From assembly GCF_036959255.1 (NCBI RefSeq), contig NZ_JAWMTI010000002.1, positions 620,001 to 684,000 of the forward strand: a stretch of 64,000 bases of DNA. The letters are read 5' to 3'. Positions 44,705-54,411 of the stretch are shown in pieces. Within the stretch, counting starts at the first letter, position 1. Each line of letters starts with the position of its first letter. The notes under the pieces were generated by a model. The model ran no database searches, had not been told where the DNA came from, and saw only the letters and a program-made list of their open reading frames with translations. The translations under genes and the position numbers were made by a program. Origin of the DNA: Olivibacter sp036959255 (GTDB lineage Bacteria > Bacteroidota > Bacteroidia > Sphingobacteriales > Sphingobacteriaceae).

Positions 44705-45808
44705 TCAAGATCTCGCTCGGCCTGAATAGTAGTGCATCACGGGGAAGGAGAGCGCCTCCATGGGGGCATAAGGCAAATAGCGCCATACATTACGCCAGAT
44801 CTTCTGCTTTGTGGATTTGCGCCCGGTATAGATGCCTTCCTTTGTCTGTATATGTGCTTTGTCGTGAAAACCAAAATTCCCCCCCCCCCAGATTTCGTCC
44901 ATCATCCAGCCCGCATTGATCGAACGGTTTAAATGCAGGGGCAAAATTTTCTCTGGTACGCCCAAGAAGTCAACTAATAGCTGATGCAATAGATCAATCC
45001 ATTTCGAGATCTTGAGTTTGTGATAGATCTGCTTGAGCGCAGTACTGTCAAACTGCCCTGCATAGTAGGTATAGAGATTGGCTACATCACAGAGCTGCCG
45101 CAATCCGACGCCGAAAGACAACAAATGTTTCAGGATGTGTACACTGACCTGTACGATCTGTAGCAGTGGCGAGGGAATGGAGGCAGCCGAGTGTGGAGTT
45201 AATGTCAAAACGCTTAAAAAAGGTTTCTGTGTAACCTCTAGGTTCCGTAAATATTTTTTCAGGAAAGGATTGTGAATATCAAACAGTCGCTGGTGCTGGT
45301 CTACCTCAGCATTGTTCCAGTAATAAGAACTCGTATATCCGGGATTGGAGCGTACTTTAATGCCATGGCCCTGTAAGAGCTCATTGGCACGGCGAAAATC
45401 TGCGGGCTCCTCAAAATACCAATCTATATCACCACATAGGCGGCGGTAGGGGTTTAGATAGCATTGTGCCACTCCCTGTCCTTTTAATAGCAAAGGAGAC
45501 AAGCGATGTGCTCCAAAAAAATGAAGCTGTTCTTTAATGATACCATTCATCCAGGTGTTGCGCTGTTTTATTTTTTCGGTCCGCACCAGCCATTTTATCA
45601 GGATGTCTCTAGGCGGCTGGTATTGTGGCGGTAGCTGCTGTATCCCGTCAAACAGTATCCCCTCTATCGTCTGGCGTATGCCATACTGATAAATTTGGAT
45701 CCAGTTATCGCCCGATAATGGGAAACAATCTTCGCGGTCTACGGGCCTGTTCCATAAACCGGCGCGCAATAGCGAGAAAAAGGCCTGTATTTTTTTATCT
45801 TCGTACAT
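44705..45808 (-). CDS. Nucleotidyltransferase family protein (NTP_transf_5)
   Basis: A 367-residue cytoplasmic protein of the PF14907-like nucleotidyltransferase family. The substrate loop LLKGQGVAQCYLNPYRRLCG runs into GDIDWYF, which supplies the metal-binding Asp-x-Asp. The rest is helical. Such proteins recur with PqqD-like and HprK-like proteins in exopolysaccharide and peptide-modification loci; their target is unknown. It overlaps the PqqD-like gene (TAATG), so the two are made together. Last gene of the operon beginning at 51788. Confidence 0.8.
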   Translation of the reverse strand: MYEDKKIQAFFSLLRAGLWNRPVDREDCFPLSGDNWIQIYQYGIRQTIEGILFDGIQQLPPQYQPPRDILIKWLVRTEKIKQRNTWMNGIIKEQLHFFGAHRLSPLLLKGQGVAQCYLNPYRRLCGDIDWYFEEPADFRRANELLQGHGIKVRSNPGYTSSYYWNNAEVDQHQRLFDIHNPFLKKYLRNLEVTQKPFLSVLTLTPHSAASIPSPLLQIVQVSVHILKHLLSFGVGLRQLCDVANLYTYYAGQFDSTALKQIYHKLKISKWIDLLHQLLVDFLGVPEKILPLHLNRSINAGWMMDEIWGGGNFGFHDKAHIQTKEGIYTGRKSTKQKIWRNVWRYLPYAPMEALSFPVMHYYSGRARS

Positions 45809-46080
45809 TATTCTTCCGTGAATAGGGCATTCATTTGGAACTGGATGATCAAATTTTTAGCGTCCCGTTCCGCATCCTCAACATGCACCTCATAATGTGA
45901 CTGGAGTACCTGTGCAATTTTTGCAACGGTCAACGTCTGCCCCTGCAGATCACGCCATACCTGTGCTGCCGTTTCATTAAACCGGATCAATTTGGATATA
46001 TCCAATTCACTTTGTCCCGGATCGACAATGATATAGTCATTGCCAAATTGTCGTAAGATTAAATCTGTTCTGAATTTCAT
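45808..46080 (-). CDS. PqqD-like peptide-binding protein, copy 1
   Basis: A 90-residue protein of the PqqD/RRE fold: three N-terminal strands (LILRQFGNDYIIVDPGQ), then a winged helix with RFNETAAQVWRDLQG, the typical N-x-x-A-x-x-(I/V)W block, and a C-terminal helical pair. PqqD-like domains bind leader peptides and present them to modifying enzymes. It is clearly paralogous to the protein at 56062-56331 (shared MKxRxDLxLR, IVDPxQ, AAxxW). No cognate radical-SAM enzyme or cyclase is present here. Confidence 0.85.
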   Translation of the reverse strand: MKFRTDLILRQFGNDYIIVDPGQSELDISKLIRFNETAAQVWRDLQGQTLTVAKIAQVLQSHYEVHVEDAERDAKNLIIQFQMNALFTEE

Positions 46081-46093
46081 TTTGTTATGCGAT

Positions 46094-47239
46094 TTATTTA
46101 TTTCCTAAAAGGCATTTTATATAGATTTTCATGCATTTGTGAATCATTTTATCCCTTGTAAAATGATGTTCATAGCGTGTTCGGCTGCCCCGCACAAGCT
46201 GCTCTCTGAAACGGGGGGCTTCCCTGATACGTCGAAATGCCATGGCCAGTGATCGCTCATCCGCTACAGGCACGGTAAGGCCAGAGTAGCCATTCGCGTT
46301 CACCCAGCTCACTCCCGAACCGGGGATTTCAGTAGACACCACCGGCACAGCACAAGACATGGCTTCGATCTGTACAATAGCAAATGCCTCTGTTTTCCAG
46401 ATCGAGCTCAGACAGAAAGTATCCGCAATACCATAATAGGCCGCAATGTCATCATCCGTCAAAAAGCCCAGTAGAGTGACCCGATGCTGTAGCCCCAGCC
46501 TATTGATAAGTGCTTGGAGCTCTTCCATCATCGGGCCCTTCCCGCCGATTAAGATATGGTACTGGTCATTCAAGAATTGGGCGGAGCGGATCAGATATTC
46601 GTAGCCCTTGTATTCCACCAGGCGGCCCAAGGAAAAAATGATATGCTTATCCTTATATTGCCTGCGTAATTGCTGTGCTTTTAAAGAATCTATATGTATC
46701 GGCTCTACCCCGATCGGGACATAACCGACTTTATGCTGTACTTTTTTCAAAAAAGGGGATTCATGGACATAAACCGGTGTGGTGCCGACAATGTAATCCG
46801 CGCGTTCGATCAGCCAATTCTGGAGTGGCTTATAGCATTTTAGCAGTAGTTTTTGTTTGAGGATATCCGAATGCCAATGAAGTACGACCTTGCCGCGATA
46901 ACCCGATAAAGACAAGGCCAGTGCGGCCATGGGATCAGGGTGGTGTATGTGAATAATGTCATATTCTGGAGCGATTTTGCGCAGGATGTTGATCATTTCC
47001 GGAGACACCATAGTTGCTGACACTTTCAGTCGCGTGGGCACAACGATCAATTTAGCATGATCATTCAAGATATAGGTACCGGCAGGGTATTGCTCCATTG
47101 AAGCACAGAGCATGTCACAATGGACCTCTTTTTCGGATATTCCTTCAAGCAGGTCAAACATTACTTTCTCGACGCCGCCCCTGATCGGGTAAAATTTGCC
47201 TAATTGTAGTATTTTTATGCTTTCTAATGTGTCTGCCAT
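46094..47239 (-). CDS. Glycosyltransferase family 4
   Basis: A 381-residue GT-B enzyme: N-terminal ILQLGKFYPIRGGVEKVMFD, central IIFSLGRLVEYKGYEYLI, and the C-terminal nucleotide-sugar site TEAFAIVQIEAMSCAVPVVS (E-x7-E). It probably adds a sugar to the repeat unit. It lies 6 bp after the preceding glycosyltransferase gene. Confidence 0.87.
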   Translation of the reverse strand: MADTLESIKILQLGKFYPIRGGVEKVMFDLLEGISEKEVHCDMLCASMEQYPAGTYILNDHAKLIVVPTRLKVSATMVSPEMINILRKIAPEYDIIHIHHPDPMAALALSLSGYRGKVVLHWHSDILKQKLLLKCYKPLQNWLIERADYIVGTTPVYVHESPFLKKVQHKVGYVPIGVEPIHIDSLKAQQLRRQYKDKHIIFSLGRLVEYKGYEYLIRSAQFLNDQYHILIGGKGPMMEELQALINRLGLQHRVTLLGFLTDDDIAAYYGIADTFCLSSIWKTEAFAIVQIEAMSCAVPVVSTEIPGSGVSWVNANGYSGLTVPVADERSLAMAFRRIREAPRFREQLVRGSRTRYEHHFTRDKMIHKCMKIYIKCLLGNK

Positions 47240-47244
47240 GATCT

Positions 47245-48366
47245 TTAATTTTTTTCTTCCTTTAACAATATTTCAAATAATTCTTTCCAATTTTTGGAAA
47301 TGGGATGCTCCAACTGGAGATGGGGTATCTTTTCCAAGAATGCTTCATCGTTTTCTATTAATCGCCGCATCTGCTCGGCAAGCTGCTCCGGCTTATCCGG
47401 ATCAAAAAAAGCGGTCATCATACTGCCTGCTGCAGTCTCACGCGCATACGGATAGTCTGCCAGCAGCATGGGTTTGCCGAATGATGCAAACTCGGTGATA
47501 GGCAGTCCCCAGGTTTCTACTTTGGAAGGGAACAGAAGGCAGTCACTTTGTTGATAATAATTAAATAGTGTCTCGCGCGACTGAAATCCGATAAAAGCGA
47601 GTGCTTTTAATGTACCCCACTCGTTAAAGATCCATTGGGCATAGGCATTCTCGTTTCCGCGGAAAGTGATATATACTTTGAAATTGTGGATCCCGTATTC
47701 CTGCTCCAGCACCTTTACTGCGCGGCAGATGCTCTCAAAATTTTTATGGCTATCCGGAGCTGCTGCATAGATAAATGAATAGTTGTCGGTAGTAGGCTTT
47801 GATAACTTGACCAAATCCGATGTAGGTGCTGTCTTATTGGGTAAGGCCACTACCAGCTTCTCTTTGGATAGGCCGAACAGTTGCTTAAACTCATTTTTCA
47901 GCCATTGCTGCTGCACGATAACATGACTATTTCTGTGTATGCGGAAGCGATAGATCCATTTACTGAATAGGGCCAATAGGACAATTTTTGGCGCCTTAAA
48001 GCACTCGCTCCAGGTCCACTTATAAAAAGGGAATGGGTTATGGCAATAGACTGCCTGGCGCTTGGCTGTTACATTTGGGCTGGTATCATGCAGGGAAAGC
48101 CAGAGATCAATGTGGCCGATCTCCCTGGAAATCTTTTTTAGCGAGACATATTCATACCAAAGCCTGTTGATCCATCTTTTTTTAGGCCATTGGCTTTCTA
48201 TATATTCAATATGGGGATAGTCACTCAGTTCACGCTTATGGACGATCGCAACAATGCGGTAGTTGCCCGTTTGGGCCAGTGACGATAAGTAGCTCAGACA
48301 GTCACGTAAGATGGTCAGCGTACCTCCCTTGTTCAGATTTACTGCTGATATAACAATAGTTTTCAT
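47245..48366 (-). CDS. Glycosyltransferase family 4
   Basis: A 373-residue GT-B enzyme with VISAVNLNKGGTLTILRDC at the N-terminus and the donor-site region FPSKVETWGLPITEFASFGK (E-x7-E) at the C-terminus, preceded by FIYAAAPDSHKNFESIC. It resembles rhamnosyl/mannosyl-type GT4 enzymes but donor and acceptor cannot be told. It is 2 bp from the preceding gene. Confidence 0.86.
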   Translation of the reverse strand: MKTIVISAVNLNKGGTLTILRDCLSYLSSLAQTGNYRIVAIVHKRELSDYPHIEYIESQWPKKRWINRLWYEYVSLKKISREIGHIDLWLSLHDTSPNVTAKRQAVYCHNPFPFYKWTWSECFKAPKIVLLALFSKWIYRFRIHRNSHVIVQQQWLKNEFKQLFGLSKEKLVVALPNKTAPTSDLVKLSKPTTDNYSFIYAAAPDSHKNFESICRAVKVLEQEYGIHNFKVYITFRGNENAYAQWIFNEWGTLKALAFIGFQSRETLFNYYQQSDCLLFPSKVETWGLPITEFASFGKPMLLADYPYARETAAGSMMTAFFDPDKPEQLAEQMRRLIENDEAFLEKIPHLQLEHPISKNWKELFEILLKEEKN

Positions 48367-48368
48367 GG

Positions 48369-49496
48369 TTAATGTGCTAGTCCGTTAAAAAGATTGATCC
48401 ACTTCTGCATGACGGTGTCTTCGGTGAAGCGATGTGAGAATAGTTTGGCATTGTATCCCATCTGCTGGCGCAGGGAATCATTCCTCATCAGCAGTTTAAG
48501 GCTGTCAGCAAAGGCTTTAGGATCATCTTTCTTCACCAAAAAACCATTGTGGCCCTGTGCTATAATATCCCGGGGTCCACATTTGCAGGCGTAGGAAACC
48601 ATGGGCAGGCCACAGGCCTGGGCTTCCAGCAAGGCCATGGGCAAGCCTTCATATCGCGATGTCAGGGCAACAATCGAACTATTGAGATATTCTTGTTCAA
48701 TCTCCTTGACAGGCCTGCACAATTGGACCACCTGCGCTAAACCGTGCTGTGTGATGCAATTCTGTAGGTAATTTGCTAATTCGCCCTGCCCGAAAATGCG
48801 AAGTTTCCATTCGGGGAAGTCAGCGGCCAGCATGGCCCAGGCCTCGATCAGCTGATCAAACTGTTTTTGTTGATCATAACGCCCAACGGCGATCACCGTC
48901 TTTTGGTCCAGAGCAGCCTGTCTTTCAGACCCAAAAGTATTGGCATTGGGGATCACGGCAATATTATGTAGCTTGCCCCAATATTGACGGTCCTCTTCGG
49001 TCAATACGATAAAGCGGTCGTATTTTTTCGCATACCGGCGATCTAGCCTGCTCCGGTAGCTATTGATTAATCCCCAGATCCCCTTTTTACCATATTGGAT
49101 CCGTTTAAACCGGGAGAAGTGAACTTCCAGTAGTTTCTTGCTGCCATCTTTGATTTTCCACAGAAAACCTGCATCATGGTCAAACAATGAAATCGTAATA
49201 TCCGGGCGTAAATTCATTAGTATGTTTTCCAGCCGCTTACGGTGCAGGCGCAGTTTACCAGGGTAACTATATAATTTATGGTACAGGTTGCTCCCATTGT
49301 TATCTTGGTAATCAATCCCAAGGTCAATCACGTCAACCCTTGGATCAAGTTCAAAATAGGGTTGCCTTTGCTGTTGATCGGTGGTAATTATGGTGATATC
49401 AAAGCCACGTTTGAGCAGATAATTAGCTTTATTGGTCAATACCCGTTCCATACCTCCCGAGTTATATAGGCCTGATATACAGTAAACTATTTTCAT
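48369..49496 (-). CDS. Glycosyltransferase family 4
   Basis: A 375-residue GT-B enzyme: MKIVYCISGLYNSGGMERVL, VIAVGRYDQQKQFDQLIEAW, and TSRYEGLPMALLEAQACGLP (E-x7-E). ATG 49496 was chosen because the protein homology begins there; the frame is open another 88 codons upstream but only as an overlap with the polymerase gene. Even so, it overlaps the end of that gene by 35 bp. Confidence 0.87.
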   Translation of the reverse strand: MKIVYCISGLYNSGGMERVLTNKANYLLKRGFDITIITTDQQQRQPYFELDPRVDVIDLGIDYQDNNGSNLYHKLYSYPGKLRLHRKRLENILMNLRPDITISLFDHDAGFLWKIKDGSKKLLEVHFSRFKRIQYGKKGIWGLINSYRSRLDRRYAKKYDRFIVLTEEDRQYWGKLHNIAVIPNANTFGSERQAALDQKTVIAVGRYDQQKQFDQLIEAWAMLAADFPEWKLRIFGQGELANYLQNCITQHGLAQVVQLCRPVKEIEQEYLNSSIVALTSRYEGLPMALLEAQACGLPMVSYACKCGPRDIIAQGHNGFLVKKDDPKAFADSLKLLMRNDSLRQQMGYNAKLFSHRFTEDTVMQKWINLFNGLAH

Positions 49497-50775
49497 TTCT
49501 TTTTTCTTTTGTATGTTCAATTTCCTCTTTATAATGCTGGCTGAGATAGGGACTTTCCATGGAAAGGAACAGTGCGTAGATGACATATATATCGGTGGAT
49601 ACTTTAAACCAGTTGACCAGCAGCAATAAGAAAAGCAGTATAAATAAGTGCTTAAATACGGTAGACTTTTGAGCCATGGTAACGGACAGGTAGGCGAAAA
49701 AAATGATAAAGGTAACAAGGCCTGTTGCGCCGCTGTAAAAGATAAAGCGGCAATAGCCAATATCAGTACCTACATCATGCCATTGTGAAAACACGGCCTT
49801 GCCGATGAGCCAGGTTTTGGTATCATTAACCTCCGGCCATATCCACATGGTGGTATTGAGCTTGTCGGTAGAGTCAGTGCGCCATTCTCCGGTTTCTGCC
49901 CAGCTAAAAAATCCTTCAAATCCAAAGCGCAAAAGTTTGTGCATGGCGGCATCCGTATTGTAATAGTATGCTCCTATGATGAATACCACGGCCAAGGCAC
50001 TTAGGATAATGCCCCACAACTTGATGTTGGCGTGTTGCATAGTCCGGCTAAAGCAGCCCGTCGTTGACAGCAGGTAAACAATACCGCCCACCATGCCCAG
50101 TAATGTGGTCCGGGCGATCATATTGCCGATACCTGCGATTAGTAGAAAACTGATAACATATACGGTAATAGCCCGGGAATTATGACGTATGGTTTCATCT
50201 TTCGCCAGCAGTACGGCGATCATCAGGAGTACAGCAGAAAAACGTACGCCCGCTACATCCAACGCGGCACCTATACCATAGAGGCGCTTTACTTTATTCA
50301 AAAACTCAGTGATCCCTATGCTGAAATAGCTGTCTACGAAAATTTTGACAGCCGGTACAAACTCAATCAGGAGCGCCAGCGCGCATTGGAGCAGGCATAC
50401 AGCGACAAGGTAATTGATCAATAGCCGCGGGGAGAGTTTACCATGTATCCATGCGATAGATATACAAGTTGTATACGATGCCGCAAGCCAGGTCACCATA
50501 GATACGATATAACTTGCATAGGAGTAATCCTGTGAATTATTATAATCCACTGCAAATAAGCCAATCACAGAAAACACCATTGCAATCAACGATGAGATCA
50601 TGATCTCTTTAGAAAAAATAATACTTCTCATCCGGATCAGGTGATATAGCATCAGCAACCCGCCCACTGCAGCCAGCATCATTTTAGTGTTCAATCCAGG
50701 TAGAAAAGTAAATTCGAATGGAAAGAAGTAACAGCTGGTCAGTAATATGTTTGTCATTATCAGTATAATCTTCAT
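49462..50775 (-). CDS. O-antigen polymerase/ligase-like membrane protein (Wzy)
   Basis: A 437-residue protein with about 11 membrane segments and a large periplasmic loop near residues 300-345 (SWAETGEWRTDSTDKLNTTM), the layout of Wzy polymerases and WaaL-type ligases. ATG 50775 gives MKIILIMTNILL; the longer frame from 50856 would overlap the GT2 gene. As the only polymerase-like gene in the window, it is the likely Wzy of the system, with the flippase at 21.8 kb and Wzc/Wza at 41-45 kb. Confidence 0.82.
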   Translation of the reverse strand: MKIILIMTNILLTSCYFFPFEFTFLPGLNTKMMLAAVGGLLMLYHLIRMRSIIFSKEIMISSLIAMVFSVIGLFAVDYNNSQDYSYASYIVSMVTWLAASYTTCISIAWIHGKLSPRLLINYLVAVCLLQCALALLIEFVPAVKIFVDSYFSIGITEFLNKVKRLYGIGAALDVAGVRFSAVLLMIAVLLAKDETIRHNSRAITVYVISFLLIAGIGNMIARTTLLGMVGGIVYLLSTTGCFSRTMQHANIKLWGIILSALAVVFIIGAYYYNTDAAMHKLLRFGFEGFFSWAETGEWRTDSTDKLNTTMWIWPEVNDTKTWLIGKAVFSQWHDVGTDIGYCRFIFYSGATGLVTFIIFFAYLSVTMAQKSTVFKHLFILLFLLLLVNWFKVSTDIYVIYALFLSMESPYLSQHYKEEIEHTKEKRNENSLLYIRPI

Positions 50776-50792
50776 CGCTTTTGATCCATGTT

Positions 50793-51788
50793 TTACCTGT
50801 AAATAACGCCATATACCATTTTGATAATGACGCCGTAATATAACCTGAGCAACCAATATTGCTTTTTGAGAGCGGCATATTGAATGAGGCGGATTCTCAT
50901 GTTGAACATCGGATTCTGGCCGATATAGGGGTTTGCCTCAGGGTACCATTCTAGCCAGTGTTGATAGGACTGCGTGTCGGAAGAGATCAAAAATGGCAGT
51001 TTGGTGTTTAGTTTAAAAAATTGAATATGTTGGTCCATTGATGCACCATAATGCTGCCGCAAAAAAGCAATGGTCTGATCTACATTGTGACGGATTTGCT
51101 TGAGGTGCTGGTCGTTTTTCTTTTTCGTATAGGCTTCGGTATTGATCTGTACATAATGATATAGGGCTTGAGGTAAGTAACTGACTTTGAATGCCATGGC
51201 CAAAACCTGGATCATTGTCATATCTTCGCCCATGGGATAGCCCTCTGGAAATCGAATGCCTGCCTGCTCGTAGAGGCTTCTTTTAACTAGTTTGTTCCAG
51301 ACGTTAAACCGTAGTTTGCCGCCCAGCATCAGTTCGACACACTGCCTGCCGGTCAATATATCCGATTGTTCGGGGGCCTGGCTCATATAGCGTTCAGTAT
51401 CTTTAAAAGACAGATACCAATCACACCATACTACATCTGATCCATCGTGAGATGCTTTCGTGTACAGTTTTGATAGCGCATCTTTCTCGATCCAGTCATC
51501 ACCGTCACAATGAAAGATGAATTGGCCTGTTGCCCTTTGCAGGCCCGTATTTCTGGCTGCCGGAAGGCCTTTGTTCTGCTCATGGCGAATAATAGTTGTG
51601 TAGGCTTGCCGCTCAGGATACTGTTCGAGTACTGCATGGAGTAACAGGATACTGTTGTCGGGACTGCAATCATCAACAAAAATATATTCGATCTCTTTTA
51701 GATCCTGCTGAAATAGATGATGTGCAGTGCATTCAATGAATTGTTGAACATTATAAACCGGAACAATGACGGATATGAAAGGGTTCAT
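50793..51788 (-). CDS. Glycosyltransferase family 2
   Basis: A 331-residue GT-A enzyme, similar over its length to the GT2 at 23.4 kb (shared NKGLPxARNTGL, DxDDW, and YNV start). Visible motifs: SVIVPVYNVQQFIECTAHHL, IFVDDCSPDNS, FHCDGDDWIE and EGYPMGEDMTMIQVL. First gene of the polymerase/GT4/PqqD/nucleotidyltransferase operon, about 110 bp after its ECF-type promoter. Confidence 0.87.
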   Translation of the reverse strand: MNPFISVIVPVYNVQQFIECTAHHLFQQDLKEIEYIFVDDCSPDNSILLLHAVLEQYPERQAYTTIIRHEQNKGLPAARNTGLQRATGQFIFHCDGDDWIEKDALSKLYTKASHDGSDVVWCDWYLSFKDTERYMSQAPEQSDILTGRQCVELMLGGKLRFNVWNKLVKRSLYEQAGIRFPEGYPMGEDMTMIQVLAMAFKVSYLPQALYHYVQINTEAYTKKKNDQHLKQIRHNVDQTIAFLRQHYGASMDQHIQFFKLNTKLPFLISSDTQSYQHWLEWYPEANPYIGQNPMFNMRIRLIQYAALKKQYWLLRLYYGVIIKMVYGVIYR

Positions 51789-51902
51789 TTCTAATTTTTA
51801 TAGTATCTTAAAATAAATATCAACTCGCCTTGACAAACATGATGCAGCCCATTCGGTACTTTTTTTTGGCTTCATTCATCTCGTTGATAGTTATATAAAT
51901 AA

Positions 51903-51927
51903 GACGATCGAGTGGTGGAGTTGTCCC
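51903..51927 (-). promoter_or_regulatory. ECF-type promoter of the GT2-wzy-GT4-pqqD operon
   Basis: On the minus strand GGGACAA (51927-51921), 13 nt, TCGTC (51907-51903). The first gene starts 115 bp downstream at 51788. Confidence 0.65.
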
Positions 51928-51956
51928 GAAAAAAGATAACTGATGTCGGTAGATCT

Positions 51957-52883
51957 TTACAGCCGTGTTTTAAAATAGCGGAATAAGATTTTTATCCTTT
52001 TGCTAAGAGGGAGCCTATCGTATTCTGTTAGTTTGTGATTGAAAAAATCAAAATAAAACTTCGGGTCATAAAAGACGGAGCCGCGGTAATATGCCCACCA
52101 AATATCTAAATTGGGGCACCAGGAGTTCCATGGTTTGGCCCCATTGTAATGGATAATTCCTTCGGATAATACGTCGTGGAGTTCCTGCGCTGAATATAAT
52201 GACTGCTGGATTGCGTTGGAGGCGAATTCAAAAATTTCTATCGTACCGCAAAATGCAGGAGGTAGGCGTTTAATCTTTCCTTTACAGTAGATATTAAGAA
52301 TGTCCATGTCTTGGTATTTATAGGTAGACTCGCCGACCATTTTTCTAAATACTGCCGTTGCTTTTTGCTTTCGCATCAAATCTATATTCATGATCATGTT
52401 GCCGGCCATCACATAATCGGCTACGTTGAGATTTAATTTTGTGAGATAATTAGTGAACTCCACATCACCATAAGAGGGGGTGATCACGCCAGCGATATAA
52501 TCGCTGCCGAGCTCAGTAGCTTCAAATATTTTCCTGAGATCACCTCGAAAAATGACGTCGACATCGTGATACATGACTTTATCATATTCGGGAATCAATT
52601 CGGGAATCAGCAATCTATAATACGTCACCGAGGTTATATTGCGGATCTCAAATGCACCGGAAAAACTATTTCCGACATTTCTGTAAGTTAAGCTAAAATG
52701 GTCGTACTGCTCGTGCAATCGCTCCAAAAAACCCGAATCGGGAAAGTTGCTATCGGAACCATGTAGGATAAATATATCGTAAAAAGTCTCTGGATCAGCA
52801 TGAGAAAGGAGGGAGTGCAAGCATACACCTGCCGGTAAAATCAGGTTGTCATCAAAACAAAATACAACGGGTACTCTAGTCAT
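51957..52883 (-). CDS. Glycosyltransferase family 8
   Basis: A 308-residue GT8 enzyme: VPVVFCFDDNLILPAGVCLH, VTYYRLLIPELIPEYDKVMY and the metal-binding HDVDVIF; the second His/metal site is in IIHYNGAKPW. GT8 enzymes transfer galactose or glucose with retention. ATG 52883 was chosen; an upstream in-frame TTG at 52904 adds seven codons. It is a single gene with its own ECF-type promoter, between the exporter-type operon and the polymerase operon. Confidence 0.86.
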   Translation of the reverse strand: MTRVPVVFCFDDNLILPAGVCLHSLLSHADPETFYDIFILHGSDSNFPDSGFLERLHEQYDHFSLTYRNVGNSFSGAFEIRNITSVTYYRLLIPELIPEYDKVMYHDVDVIFRGDLRKIFEATELGSDYIAGVITPSYGDVEFTNYLTKLNLNVADYVMAGNMIMNIDLMRKQKATAVFRKMVGESTYKYQDMDILNIYCKGKIKRLPPAFCGTIEIFEFASNAIQQSLYSAQELHDVLSEGIIHYNGAKPWNSWCPNLDIWWAYYRGSVFYDPKFYFDFFNHKLTEYDRLPLSKRIKILFRYFKTRL

Positions 52884-52986
52884 TCGTATAATTTTTTTAA
52901 TCAATAGAATTAATTAGTGTGGTATTCACGGTGTTTAAAACTGATCCTTGCCAGATGATTATGTAGTGAATACGGTATAAAAAGAG

Positions 52987-53011
52987 GACGGTTGAAGTCT
53001 CGGATTGTCCC
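52987..53011 (-). promoter_or_regulatory. ECF-type promoter of the GT8 gene
   Basis: On the minus strand GGGACAA (53011-53005), 13 nt, CCGTC (52991-52987). It sits between the terminator at 53054-53089 and the GT8 start, which leaves only about 170 bp for a promoter and so supports a real initiation function. Confidence 0.68.
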
Positions 53012-53053
53012 TGAAAAAGCAGAAATTGCGTTGAAGCTACAGGGTAATCGGTC

Positions 53054-53089
53054 TAAAAAAAGGCCCGCTCCAAATAAAGGAGAGGGCCT
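53054..53089 (-). terminator. Terminator of the gldK...hprK-like operon
   Basis: On the minus strand AGGCCC-T-CTCC stem with GGAG-C-GGGCCT (outer arms 53061-53066 and 53084-53089, inner CTCC/GGAG), loop TTTATTT, followed by seven T (53061-53055). It lies about 280 bp past the HprK-like stop. That 280-bp stretch shows no gene I can support. Confidence 0.8.
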
Positions 53090-53372
53090 GATCAATAGAA
53101 AGGTTGTTGTTTATTGATTTGCTGTCGGTACAATGTTGGGAGTTATGTGGATAAGGTTATTTATATTGCGGATAAGATGGGGGGCAAAAGCAAAGGTAAA
53201 CTGATGCTGATGCGATTATTGGGATGGGCTTGTTCCGGATCAAGACCCGAGGTAGATAGGCGATTCTCCTACATGCAGATGTGGAGATTTCGAAAGAAAT
53301 ATAGCATAATGAGCTCAGGAGATAAGCATATTATCCGGTGAACTTTTCATGAAATGGGAGTCTCAGCACGAA

Positions 53373-54287
53373 TTATTTACTGCCAAATATGGAGGAATGA
53401 CACAGCTGGGCAGCAGCAGCGTTGGGCAGGCATTGTAGGTAACCTACGGGTACTTCTTCCACGATTTTTTCAAGAATTGTATTCATCCCTGAAAAGAGAT
53501 CTTTGTTCCATCGGATAGCTGTACAGCTCGGGAGCACCGCAATAAAGCCCTTGAGGCCAGGCTGCCATGTAAATGTATTGGCCGGGGCCTGCTGTAGGCG
53601 TACGAACGCTTTTAATGGTAGCCGTTCATTTTTATAACAGGGGGTCTTGCCGCTCCACGGCGTTCCATAGATAAAAATGCCCGCCGCTGTTATACGGATA
53701 ACGGGGTTGTCGTCATTCAACAGAACTGTATTGTTGATGTTATTGAGCCATAGCCGGCTGTGGGTGCTTTTCCCGGTCCCGCTTTTACCTAAAAAAGCGA
53801 TTCCCTTACCTTCATGATTAACCACGGAGGCATGAATCATAACGGTATTATGTAGAAGACTGGCCTGACCAAATATCATCATCGCCATCCAGGTAATGAC
53901 CGCATTCCGTTCAGCTGCCAAGCTCTCTGGTATATATATCGTAGACTGGTCAAAGTTGCGGTTACTGTATTGATACCATGTCCCGTTATCCTGCTCATTT
54001 ACTATGGCGGTAATAAATACATCCTCTTTTTCATAAAAACGAAATCGATCTCCCCAGGCGATGGATTCATCAGTCCGTAATAAGCCTAGGTTGGATGTAA
54101 CTGGCGGTTTTGTTAAGCTAAGGTTAATGACAATATCAGCCTTACATTCGGTCGTTCCGATTTGAAAATCCTCGAATGAAAGTAAGATATCGTTGAGCAC
54201 TATACTTGTAGGATGATTAAATACCAGTATTAAGTCTGCGATGCGGTAGCAAGTTTGGCCTAGTTCACGTGATTTCGTTATATTCAT
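53373..54287 (-). CDS. HPr kinase/PEPCK-like kinase
   Basis: A 304-residue protein. The P-loop is AFLGKSGTGKST (164-175), preceded by IHASVV and followed by LLNDDNPVIR and YGTPWSGKTP, the arrangement of the HprK-type kinases found in lasso-peptide and exopolysaccharide gene sets rather than true HPr kinase. Relatives in Firmicutes phosphorylate a serine of a precursor peptide; the target here is unknown. It is downstream of the ABC exporter with a 125-bp gap and is the last gene before a strong terminator. Confidence 0.78.
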   Translation of the reverse strand: MNITKSRELGQTCYRIADLILVFNHPTSIVLNDILLSFEDFQIGTTECKADIVINLSLTKPPVTSNLGLLRTDESIAWGDRFRFYEKEDVFITAIVNEQDNGTWYQYSNRNFDQSTIYIPESLAAERNAVITWMAMMIFGQASLLHNTVMIHASVVNHEGKGIAFLGKSGTGKSTHSRLWLNNINNTVLLNDDNPVIRITAAGIFIYGTPWSGKTPCYKNERLPLKAFVRLQQAPANTFTWQPGLKGFIAVLPSCTAIRWNKDLFSGMNTILEKIVEEVPVGYLQCLPNAAAAQLCHSSIFGSK

Positions 54288-54411
54288 GATTCAGTTCATG
54301 GGTTCAAAGATCAATAATTACAATCTGAGCTTGTTAGCTCTGTTTGTCTTTTAAATTTTGTATGTACTATCCAATGTGGTTTTGTGTGTGCTTTGCCATT
54401 TTGAATAGTTG

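Noticed and set aside
46000..46018. GGGACAA on the minus strand inside the PqqD-like gene
   Set aside because: The expected -10 position reads TATCC, so it does not match the promoter motif.
49497..49760. Long N-terminal extension of the GT4 gene
   Set aside because: The 88 extra codons overlap the polymerase gene and show no glycosyltransferase features; the enzyme begins at 49496.
53114..53341. 75-codon + strand frame between the terminator and the HprK-like gene
   Set aside because: It is antisense to the operon direction, with odd composition and no recognised domain or promoter.
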